64,000 bases of DNA from Pseudomonas sp. TH43 (GTDB taxonomy: Bacteria; Pseudomonadota; Gammaproteobacteria; Pseudomonadales; Pseudomonadaceae): the NCBI RefSeq assembly GCF_016650635.1, contig NZ_JAEKFI010000003.1, positions 1,116,001-1,180,000 of the forward strand. The letters are read 5' to 3'. A program made the position numbers and the translations under genes. Under the pieces are notes generated by a model that saw only the letters and a list, made by a program, of their open reading frames with translations, was not told where the DNA came from and did no database searches. Of this stretch, positions 56,623-64,000 are shown piece after piece. Every line of letters starts with the position of its first letter. Position 1 is the first letter of the stretch.

Positions 56623-58804
56623 GGGCAAGTCCTTCGGGCTTGGCGGGAGCAAGCGCGGCAAGCGGTGATTGCGGGTCGAGCAACGAGGTGCGGATGAAGT
56701 GCAGATAGCTCTTCACCCGGCGCAACGCGGAGGTATCGAAGTGCGGCGCGAACGGCTCATCGGTCGCTGCAACTCGGCTGATAGCATGATCGACAGCAAC
56801 CAGTGCGCGTTCGAGATTGCTGGCGTTCGGTTGCAGAAACAGGCGTACCAGCGCACGCCCCATCACGCGGATCGCCTGGCGCCACGGCTGCGATTCGGCA
56901 TAGGCCGGGTGCACCGGGAGAATCGCCTGTTCTTTGCGCAACTCGATTATCGCGTGGCCGACTTCCAGCACCACGAACATCCAGCGCAGCAGGTTCTTTT
57001 GCACCTTCGGTTCCCCGGCCGCGAGACCGTAGGCCTGATGCAACAAGTCGCGGGTTCGGCTCTCGAAACTCGAGGCCAGGCCTTTGAGTTTGCCGCTGAT
57101 CGCGTAAACCACTTGGCCGCGCAGATCCTGCTCCAGACGTTTCCACAACCAGCGGCTGTTCGGCGGCAGAATAATCGCCCCCGCGGCAGCGCAGACCAGC
57201 ATGCCCATGACCATAGCGATGTAGTCGTTGATGAAGGTGTAGGGGTTGTAGACAGTCAGGTTGTCCGGCACCGAACCGGTACTGAAGAAGATCAGCAAAC
57301 CGAGGCCGACACCGGCGTATTGCGGCCGCGACGTGAGGAACGAACCGAGCACGATCACCGGCGCGAGCATCACGCACAGCAGCGGGAAACCGTCGATCCA
57401 CGGGAAGATGAAAAACATCTCGACGAAGCCGATCAGCGCACCGATGAAAGTGCCGCAGGCCATTTGAAATGCCATGCGTTTCGGGTTCGGCGTAGCGGCG
57501 GAGAGGCCCACGGTAGCGGCGGCAATCAGGGTCATCGTCGCGCCGCTTGGCCATGCGGTGGCAACCCAATAACTGCCCAGCACAACGAGGATGAACGAGG
57601 CGCGGATGCCCGACGCGGCCGCCGCCCACCAGTTGGTTTGCGGGGTGAAGGGCTCGTCCCAGCGCTCGCGTTCGTGGCGGTGATCGGCCAAGGATGCGTG
57701 GGTCTGTGCATAACTGTGCAGGTCATCGACGAAGCGATAAAGCAACTCGTAGGCGGTGTGGAAATCCAGCTGTTCGGCTTCGCTCGGGTCGGTGTACTGA
57801 AAGATCCCGCGCAGGGTTCGCACGCGTGTCGGCAAACCTTCTTTGTAGGTCGCCAGCGCTGCCGCCAGACGCGCCGCATCGGGGCTGGTCAGGGCGCGAC
57901 CGCTGAAACCGTCGAGCACTTCGGCGAGATCCTGCAGGCCCGGTCTGATCGCCGCGACAACATGTTCTTCGCCATTGACGCGCAGGCGTTCGAGCAATTG
58001 ATGCAAGGCGTTGAAGCGCGTGGTGATGCCCATGAATTCGCTGTTCAAACGGCTCAGGCGACCATTGCGCCGACGCATGTGCGGGTCCTCGAAAACGGTC
58101 ACGCTGCGCAAGCCTTCAATGCCTACCGCTTCGGCGATGAAACGTACGTTGCTGGCCTCGAACGCCTCGGCTTTACTGCGCCCGCGCAAACCATCGGTCA
58201 CGAATAGTGCGAACACACCGAAGCGCTGATACAAGGCATTGCGCATCGCCGCGCTGGCGGTTTGCGGCAGGATCGCCGCGCTGATCACGGTCGAGCAAAG
58301 AATCCCCAAGGAGATTTCCAGCACCCGCCATACCGCCGCCATGAACGCGCCGTCCGGATGCGCCAGCGCCGGCAGTCCGACCATCGCGGCGGTGTAGCCG
58401 GCCAGGACAAACCCGTAGGCGCGGAAGTTACGGCAACGCGCGGCACCGGCCGAGCAGATGCCGACCCAGATCGCCAGTGAGCCGAGGAACAGTTCGGTGT
58501 TTTGCGCAAACAGCGCGATCAGCGTGACCATCATCGCCGACCCGGCCAACGTGCCGAGGAAGCGATAGAAACTCTTGGCGAACACCTGACCGCTCTGCGG
58601 CTGCATGACGATAAACACGGTGATCATCGCCGTGCGCGGTTGCGGCAGCTCCAGCCGCATCGCCAGCCACAACGTGAGGAAGGCGGCGACCAATACTTTG
58701 AAGATGTAGACCCAGGTCACGCCATCGCTGCGCGCCCAGTCAAAGAAACCCCGACGCCATTCCAGGGAGTAGAGCCAGCGCAGAGGTGCGGGCAAGGGAG
58801 TCAT
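56612..58804 (-). CDS. FUSC-family (AaeB-like) efflux transporter
   Basis: A 730-residue inner-membrane protein with two blocks of about five to six helices (residues about 25-180 and 380-530) separated by cytosolic regions. TAMITVFIVMQPQSGQVFAKS and ASFILVVLGSYWVATAWPSGA are FUSC blocks. Related proteins export aromatic acids or fusaric acid. The ATG with AGGA upstream is at the very edge of the tandem array, so its translation start is the sequence copied into each array unit. Confidence 0.93.
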   Translation of the reverse strand: MTPLPAPLRWLYSLEWRRGFFDWARSDGVTWVYIFKVLVAAFLTLWLAMRLELPQPRTAMITVFIVMQPQSGQVFAKSFYRFLGTLAGSAMMVTLIALFAQNTELFLGSLAIWVGICSAGAARCRNFRAYGFVLAGYTAAMVGLPALAHPDGAFMAAVWRVLEISLGILCSTVISAAILPQTASAAMRNALYQRFGVFALFVTDGLRGRSKAEAFEASNVRFIAEAVGIEGLRSVTVFEDPHMRRRNGRLSRLNSEFMGITTRFNALHQLLERLRVNGEEHVVAAIRPGLQDLAEVLDGFSGRALTSPDAARLAAALATYKEGLPTRVRTLRGIFQYTDPSEAEQLDFHTAYELLYRFVDDLHSYAQTHASLADHRHERERWDEPFTPQTNWWAAAASGIRASFILVVLGSYWVATAWPSGATMTLIAAATVGLSAATPNPKRMAFQMACGTFIGALIGFVEMFFIFPWIDGFPLLCVMLAPVIVLGSFLTSRPQYAGVGLGLLIFFSTGSVPDNLTVYNPYTFINDYIAMVMGMLVCAAAGAIILPPNSRWLWKRLEQDLRGQVVYAISGKLKGLASSFESRTRDLLHQAYGLAAGEPKVQKNLLRWMFVVLEVGHAIIELRKEQAILPVHPAYAESQPWRQAIRVMGRALVRLFLQPNASNLERALVAVDHAISRVAATDEPFAPHFDTSALRRVKSYLHFIRTSLLDPQSPLAALAPAKPEGLAHAS

Positions 58805-60813
58805 TAAATCCTGCTCAATGATCGAGAATTGAAGAATTTGCTACGGCGTACACAGTCCCTGTGGCGAGGGGATTTATCCCCGTTGGACTGCGAAGCGGCC
58901 CCAAAACCTGCGACCCGATTCCCACAGTCACACCGCGTGCACTGGCTTTGCGACGGCTGCGCCGCCGAACGGGGATAAATCCCCTCGCCACAGGTTTTGC
59001 TGTCCACTCCAAGGGTGGGCATTCCCACCAGAGATTTTGGGTTCACCGCAGCAGCGCCGGGTTTTCGGGGCTTGGGGTTTTAAGGGAGTCATTAAATCCT
59101 GCTCAATGATCGAGAATTGAAGAATTTGCTACGGCGTACACAGCCCCTGTGGCGAGGGGATTTATCCCCGTTGGGCTGCGAAGCGGCCCCAAAACCTGCG
59201 ACCCGATTCCCACAGTCACACCGCGTGCACTGGCTTTGCGACGGCTGTGCCGCCGGACGGGGATAAATCCCCTCGCCACAGGTTTTGCGGTCCATTCCAA
59301 GGGAGGACACTCCCACCAGAGATTTTGGGTTCACCGCAGCAGCGCCGGGGTTTTCGGGGCTTGGGTTTTTAAGGGAGTCATTAAATCCTGCTCAATGATC
59401 GAGAATTGAAGAATTTGCTACGGCGTACACAGCCCCTGTGGCGAGGGGATTTATCCCCGTTGGGCTGCGAAGCGGCCCCAAAACCTGCGACCCGATTCCC
59501 ACAGTCACACCGCGTGCACTGGCTTTGCGACGGCTGCGCCGCCGAACGGGGATAAATCCCCTCGCCACAGGTTTTGCGGTCCATTCCAAGGGAGGACACA
59601 CCCACCAGAGATTTTGGGTTCACCGCAGCAGCGCCGGGGTTTTCGGGGCTTGGGTTTTTAAGGGCGTCATTAAATCCTGCTCAATGAACGAGAACTGAAG
59701 AATTTGCTACGGCGTACACAGCCCCTGTGGCGAGGGGATTTATCCCCGTTGGGCTGCGAAGCGGCCCCAAAACCTGCGACCCGATTCCCACAGTCACACC
59801 GCGTGCACTGGCTTTGCGACGGCTGCGCCGCCGAACGGGGATAAATCCCCTCGCCACAGGTTTTGCGGTCCATTCCAAGGGAGGACACTCCCACCAGAGA
59901 TTTTGGGTTCACCGCAGCAGCGCCGGGGTTTTCGGGGCTTGGGTTTTTAAGGGCGTCATTAAATCCTGCTCAATGAACGAGAACTGAAGAATTTGCTACG
60001 GCGTACACAGCCCCTGTGGCGAGGGGATTTATCCCCGTTGGGCTGCGAAGCGGCCCCAAAACCTGCGACCCGATTCCCACAGTCACACCGCGTGCACTGG
60101 CTTTGCGACGGCTGCGCCGCCGAACGGGGATAAATCCCCTCGCCACAGGTTTTGCGGTCCATTCCAAGGGAGGACACTCCCACCAGAGATTTTGGGTTCA
60201 CCGCAGCAGCGCCGGGGTTTTCGGAGCTTGATTTTTTAAGGGAGTCATTAAATCCTGCTCAATGAACGAGAATTGAAGAATTTGCTACGGCGTACACAGC
60301 CCCTGTGGCGAGGGGATTTATCCCCGTTGGGCTGCGAAGCGGCCCCAAAACCTGCGACCCGATTCCCACAGTCACACCGCGTGCACTGGCTTTGCGACGG
60401 CTGCGCCGCCGAACGGGGATAAATCCCCTCGCCACAGGTTTTGCGGTCCACTCCAAGGGAGGACACTCCCACCAGAGATTTTGGGTTCACCGCAGCAGCG
60501 CCGGGGTTTTCGGGGCTTGGGTTTTTAAGGGAGTCATTAAATCCTGCTCAATGATCGAGAACTGAAGAATTTGCTACGGCGTACACAGTCCCTGTGGCGA
60601 GGGGATTTATCCCCGTTGGGCTGCGAAGCGGCCCCAAAACCTGCGACCCGATTCCCACAGTCACACCGCGTGCACTGGCTTTGCGACGGCTGCGCCGCCG
60701 AACGGGGATAAATCCCCTCGCCACAGGTTTTGCGGTTCATTCCAAGGGTGGGCATTCCCACCAGAGATTTTGGGTTCACCGCAGCAGCGCCGGGGTTTTC
60801 GGGGCTTGGGTTT
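58803..60813. repeat. Tandem array of seven ~289-bp units
   Basis: Units start at 58803, 59091, 59380, 59669, 59958, 60247 and 60536; the first is 288 bases, the next five 289, and the last ends near 60813 where the outer-membrane gene continues. Each holds the RBS and ATG side of the FUSC gene, a GTGGCGAGGGGATTTATCCCC REPIN, and the last codons of the outer-membrane gene. Units 1 and 7 share features (CAGTCCCTGTGG, GGGTGGGCATTCC) that the inner five lack. No spacer, transposase or target duplication is seen, so this is neither CRISPR nor an insertion sequence. Confidence 0.95.
58928..60537 (-). other. Chimeric mini-ORFs at array junctions
   Basis: On the minus strand each unit junction joins the FUSC start (ATG ACT CCC TT) to the tail of the outer-membrane gene. 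This gives a 16-codon frame MTPLKTQAPKTPALLR at 59331-59381, 59620-59670, 59909-59959 and 60487-60537, and MTPLKNQAPKTPALLR at 60198-60248. The sixth junction (start 59092) has lost one base and reads through for 54 residues to 58928. All keep the AGGA ribosome-binding site. Translation is not shown. Confidence 0.65.
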
Positions 60814-62275
60814 TTTCGGCAGTCGGTACGTCGTTGCCGGCGCCGAGGCCGCCACCCAGCGCGGTCACCAATTCAGCATGGGCACTGAGGCGCGCCGCTT
60901 GCACTTGCTGCTGCACTTGCTGCTGCTTGAACAACAGCGTCTGCGCATTCAGCACATTGAGGTAATCGGTGAGGCCACGCTGATAAGCGATCATCGCGAT
61001 GTCGTAAGTCTTTTGCGCCGTGGCCACGGACTCGGCGGCGAACCCCTGCTGCTTGTCCATCGACTCACGACGGATCAACTGGTCAGAGATGTTCTTCAGC
61101 GCATTCACCAGCGTCTGGTTGTAATGCGCGACGGCGATGTCATAACCGGCCGACGCTTCACCCAACTCGGCACGCAAACGCCCACCGTCAAAGATCGGCA
61201 ACGAGATCGCCGGCCCGACGTTGTAGTTGAGTTTCTTGCCGGTCAAAAACTCCAGGGCACCACCACCGGTGGCCATGTAACCGAGGCTGCCGACCAGATC
61301 GACGTTGGGATAAAAACCGGCATGCGCCACATCGATCCCGCGTGCCTGCGCCGCCACTTGCCAGCGACTGGCGACCACATCCGGACGCTGGCCGATGAGT
61401 TCCGCCGGTAACGCTGACGGCAATTTCAGCGCAGCACTCAGCGACAGAGTCGGGCGCTGCAACTGCGCGCCCTCGCCCGGCCCTTTTCCCGCCAGCGCGG
61501 CAAGCTGATTGCGACTGAGGGCAATCTCTTCGTCCAGCGCATCGAGTTGCCGATGGGTTTCCGGCAACGGCGTTTGCGCCTGGCTGACCTCGAAATGCGT
61601 GCCGATCCCGCCGTCCAGACGCTTCTGCGCCAGATCGAGAATCTGTTGTTGCTGCTTGAGCGTCGCCGCAACGATGTCGCGCTGCGCGTAATGCAGCGAC
61701 AGTTCGATATAGGCGCGGACGATGTTGCTCTGCAATTCCAACTGGGCCAGTCGCGCTTCGGCGGTGCTCATGTGCGCCAGGTCCACAGCACGTTCGCTGG
61801 TGTTGCTTTCACGGCCCCAAAGGTCGAGCGCGTAGCTGAAACCGAGCGCGGCGTTGTTATCCCAAGTGGTGGTGTTGGCCAGCTCGCCCGGGCCGTAGAA
61901 CTGATCGGTCGGCCAGTTGTGGCGCTTGAGCGTCGACTCGCCATTGATCTGCAACGACTCGGCCGCTTCGGCGACGCCGGCCATGGCCTTGGCCTGACGC
62001 ACGCGCGCAGCGGCCATGGCCATGCTCGGGCTGTCTTGTACGGCGAGCTCGATCCAGCGGTTCAGTTGCGGGTCGCCGTAGGCTTGCCACCATTGCCCGG
62101 TGGGCCAGTTTGCATCGCGGGCGGCGTGGGCAATGGCGTCGTCGGTGGCCAGCGCATTGGCTTCCAGCGCTTTGCCCTGCGGGGCAATGCCTTGCGTTGA
62201 AATGCAGCCGCTGAGACCGAAGATTAAAGCCAGAACACTGAGCGGCAAAAGCGCTCTGTTGATGCGACGCGGCAC
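60776..62275 (-). CDS. Outer-membrane efflux lipoprotein (NodT family)
   Basis: A 499-residue TolC-like outer-membrane factor. A lipoprotein signal peptide ends at Cys24 in LSGC. The body shows the two internally repeated helical halves (AAARVRQAKAMAGVAEAAES; and a second starting near GQRPDVVASRWQVAAQ). It starts with GTG at 62275 and AGGA upstream. First gene of the efflux operon with FUSC, DUF1656 and HlyD genes, but its final 12 codons lie inside the last array unit, and 1.97 kb of repeats separates it from the FUSC gene. Confidence 0.94.
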   Translation of the reverse strand: MPRRINRALLPLSVLALIFGLSGCISTQGIAPQGKALEANALATDDAIAHAARDANWPTGQWWQAYGDPQLNRWIELAVQDSPSMAMAAARVRQAKAMAGVAEAAESLQINGESTLKRHNWPTDQFYGPGELANTTTWDNNAALGFSYALDLWGRESNTSERAVDLAHMSTAEARLAQLELQSNIVRAYIELSLHYAQRDIVAATLKQQQQILDLAQKRLDGGIGTHFEVSQAQTPLPETHRQLDALDEEIALSRNQLAALAGKGPGEGAQLQRPTLSLSAALKLPSALPAELIGQRPDVVASRWQVAAQARGIDVAHAGFYPNVDLVGSLGYMATGGGALEFLTGKKLNYNVGPAISLPIFDGGRLRAELGEASAGYDIAVAHYNQTLVNALKNISDQLIRRESMDKQQGFAAESVATAQKTYDIAMIAYQRGLTDYLNVLNAQTLLFKQQQVQQQVQAARLSAHAELVTALGGGLGAGNDVPTAEKTQAPKTPALLR

Positions 62276-62315
62276 AGCTGCGAATTCCTGAGAAGAGGGG
62301 ACATCGAGGGTTCCT

Positions 62316-62419
62316 CTGTAGGAGCTGCCGCAGGCTGCGATCTTTTGATCTAGATTCCCTTAAACCAAAATCAAAAGATCGTCCGAACGCGGCCCGAGCC
62401 TGCGGCAGCTCCTACAGGG
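62316..62419. repeat. REPIN, GGCTGCGATCTTTTGATC family
   Basis: CTGTAGGAGCTGCCGCAGGC and GCCTGCGGCAGCTCCTACAG are inverted arms. Inside, ATCTTTTGAT mirrors ATCAAAAGAT. It lies in the divergent promoter region of the outer-membrane factor and LysR genes, leaving about 150 bases for LysR control. Confidence 0.92.
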
Positions 62420-62567
62420 ATCGGCGCAATTCTAGGGGGCGCCCTCAATGGCGATAAGCTGGGATTCTTGTGAATCTTTGTTACCGTTAACGAGATAATC
62501 CCTTGGTCGGGGGTCTCAGCCCCTGAAACTTCGTGTCACAATTTGCCATCTCCCTTGAGAGCACCCC

Positions 62568-63536
62568 ATGGACACTTTGCAAAACATGCGCGCCTTCTGT
62601 TGCGTCGCCGAAGCCGGCAGCTTCACCGCCGCCGCCGTGCAACTCGACACCACCACCGCCAACGTCTCGCGCGCGGTCTCCAATCTGGAAGCCCACCTGC
62701 AAACCCGCTTGCTCAACCGCACGACCCGGCGCATCGCCCTGACCGAAGCCGGCAAGCGCTACCTGTTGCGCTGCGAACAGATCCTCGCCTACGTCGAAGA
62801 GGCCGAAGCCGAAGCCAGCGACGCCCACGCCCGCCCGGCCGGGCAGTTGAAAGTGCACACCATGACCGGTATCGGCCAGCACTTCGTCATCGACGCCATC
62901 GCCCGCTACCGCAAAACCCACCCGGACGTGACCTTCGACCTGACCCTGGCCAACCGCGTGCCGGATCTGCTCGACGAGGGCTACGACGTCTCCATCGTGC
63001 TCGCCAGCGAACTGCCGGACTCAGGCTTCGTCTCGCAACGCCTCGGCATCACCTACAGCATCGTCTGCGCCTCCCCGGCCTACGTGAAAGCCAACGGCTG
63101 CGCACAAAAGCCCAGCGACCTGCTCAACCACGCCTGCCTGCGTCTGGTCAGCCCGGTGATCCCGCTGGAGAAATGGGCCTTTGACGGCCCGGAAGGCCAG
63201 GAAATGGTCACCATCAACAGCTCACCGTTTCTGGTGAACTCCGCCGACGCGATGAAAACCGCGATCATCAGCGGCATGGGCCTTGGCGTATTGCCGGTGT
63301 ACGCAGCGATTGAAGGGTTGCGCAACGGCACTCTCGTTCGCGTGATGCCGAACTACCGCTCACAGGAGCTGAACCTGTACGCGATCTACCCGTCGCGGCA
63401 ATATCTGGATGCGAAGATCAAGACGTGGGTCGAGTATTTGCGCGGGTCGCTGCCAGAAATATTGGCGGCGCATCAGGCGGAACTGGCGGCATATGAGTTG
63501 AGTGGAAGTCTGGCGGGTGCTCGGGTGGCGAACTGA
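62568..63536 (+). CDS. LysR-family regulator, divergent from the efflux operon
   Basis: A 322-residue LTTR. Helix-turn-helix in RAFCCVAEAGSFTAAAVQLD and the following VSRAVSNLEAHLQTRLLNR; the effector domain begins near residue 92 (GQLKVHTMTGIGQHFV). It belongs to the large CrgA/AaeR-like group. Divergent placement suggests it controls the efflux operon, perhaps in response to an aromatic acid; that is inference. Confidence 0.93.
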   Translation: MDTLQNMRAFCCVAEAGSFTAAAVQLDTTTANVSRAVSNLEAHLQTRLLNRTTRRIALTEAGKRYLLRCEQILAYVEEAEAEASDAHARPAGQLKVHTMTGIGQHFVIDAIARYRKTHPDVTFDLTLANRVPDLLDEGYDVSIVLASELPDSGFVSQRLGITYSIVCASPAYVKANGCAQKPSDLLNHACLRLVSPVIPLEKWAFDGPEGQEMVTINSSPFLVNSADAMKTAIISGMGLGVLPVYAAIEGLRNGTLVRVMPNYRSQELNLYAIYPSRQYLDAKIKTWVEYLRGSLPEILAAHQAELAAYELSGSLAGARVAN

Positions 63537-63899
63537 AATTGGCGCTCTGCAGACGCGGGTGAATGTTTGGACGTTTGCGACGGGTCGCCTCGGTTGTCCC
63601 TCGCAAGTGAGTTGAATATGTTTTCGGGGGATGCAGGCTTTGGCCAGCGCAGTGACATTGCTGCTGACGTCGATCCGCCACAGCGGAATGCGATTCTGGC
63701 GATTCAGCAAATCATAATGCTGGCGGAATTGCCGGTGGATCGGGGCTGGATCATTTGGAAGTGATACTGCCAGCCATGCACCGCTGATCCCTTAGAGCAG
63801 CCTCTGTTCAGAACGGAACTTCCACGTCTATTGATCAACGAGGAAGTCCCGCTGGACCATGGCAGTCAGCAAAGCCCGTATTGCGTAAAAACAGATCTG
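63537..63899. other. Right-hand flank, no firm gene
   Basis: A plus-strand frame of 48 codons from the ATG at 63618 to the stop at 63762-63764 lacks a ribosome-binding site and any family look. After that stop the same frame stays open to the window edge. I see no REP element or terminator. Confidence 0.4.
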
Positions 63900-64000
63900 T
63901 TACTTCTTGAGATGATCGAGATCAGAGACATCTCGGAATGCGCCCTTCGCTTTCAACCGTGGTTCCGTTGGATTGTTTTGAACATCCAGGTCAAATCCAA
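63900..64000 (-). CDS. Possible 3' end of a gene entering from the right
   Basis: On the minus strand a frame comes in from the right edge and ends at the stop at 63900-63902. It reads VQNNPTEPRLKAKGAFRDVS and closes with DLDHLKK, a hydrophilic tail with a plausible protein look. Only about 32 codons are visible and the GC content at third positions is unlike the neighbours, so this could be a horizontally acquired gene or chance. Confidence 0.35.
   Translation of the reverse strand, partial: GFDLDVQNNPTEPRLKAKGAFRDVSDLDHLKK

Noticed and set aside
58803..60813. CRISPR array
   Set aside because: Units are about 289 bases and contiguous, with no short repeats separated by unique spacers and no cas genes.
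58861..60855. Repeated 65-123-codon frames on both strands in the tandem array (beginning MARGFIPVGLRSG or MNPKSLVG)
   Set aside because: They are translations of the REPIN sequence, identical in phase in every unit, and similar peptides arise wherever this element occurs.

Overview
The window looks like a chromosomal segment of a fluorescent Pseudomonas (P. fluorescens group). This rests on a complete twelve-gene alginate operon, an HU protein of the Pseudomonas HupN type beside valS, a dauBAR-type D-arginine cluster next to rhlB, and very many REP/REPIN palindromes of the kinds typical of this group. No rRNA, tRNA, CRISPR array, transposase or phage gene was seen. Most of the window is ordinary core genome; the unusual parts are repeats and two accessory genes.

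Layout. 0-8 kb: the end of pepA, then holC, a small acidic protein, valS, rlmF, hupN, yejK and a membrane-anchored glutaredoxin. 8-12.3 kb (minus strand): a GST, a GIY-YIG protein, an NTF2-like protein, and a CynX-type MFS transporter overlapping its FadR-type regulator. 12.3-13.2 kb: an mqsRA toxin-antitoxin pair behind a perfect 25-bp palindrome. 13.2-17.4 kb (minus): the amino-acid ABC transporter aapJQMP. 17.8-24.0 kb: carboxylesterase, RhlB helicase, dauB-dauA-dauR and an amino-acid binding protein. 24.3-28.6 kb (minus): moaCDE, a PIN-PhoH ATPase and a polysaccharide deacetylase. 28.9-29.7 kb: yaaA.

30.5-47.3 kb holds algD-alg8-alg44-algK-algE-algG-algX-algL-algI-algJ-algF-algA. AlgA and AlgD make GDP-mannuronate. 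Alg8/Alg44 polymerise and export it under c-di-GMP control. AlgK/AlgE form the outer-membrane exit, AlgG/AlgX/AlgL modify or clear polymer in the periplasm, and AlgI/AlgJ/AlgF/AlgX acetylate it. About 0.8 kb of non-coding DNA precedes algD. The operon carries four repeat elements, one of them inside the signal-peptide region of algK.

47.4-50.3 kb (minus) is a solitary TccC-like RHS protein whose C-terminal region shows a Val/Cys/His arrangement like that of CNF-type deamidases. 50.4-55.4 kb: small proteins, an SDR enzyme, and a LysR regulator divergent from an MFS pump. 55.5-62.3 kb (minus) is a FUSC-type efflux operon (outer-membrane factor, FUSC, DUF1656, HlyD) with a divergent LysR gene. 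Between its first two genes lies a tandem array of seven ~289-bp units. Each unit is built from the tail of the outer-membrane gene, a REPIN and the start codon of the FUSC gene, so each junction makes a small chimeric reading frame.

The points most worth following are the tandem array, the REPIN in algK and the RHS C-terminal domain. Function calls come from recognising protein families by eye; no database search was run.
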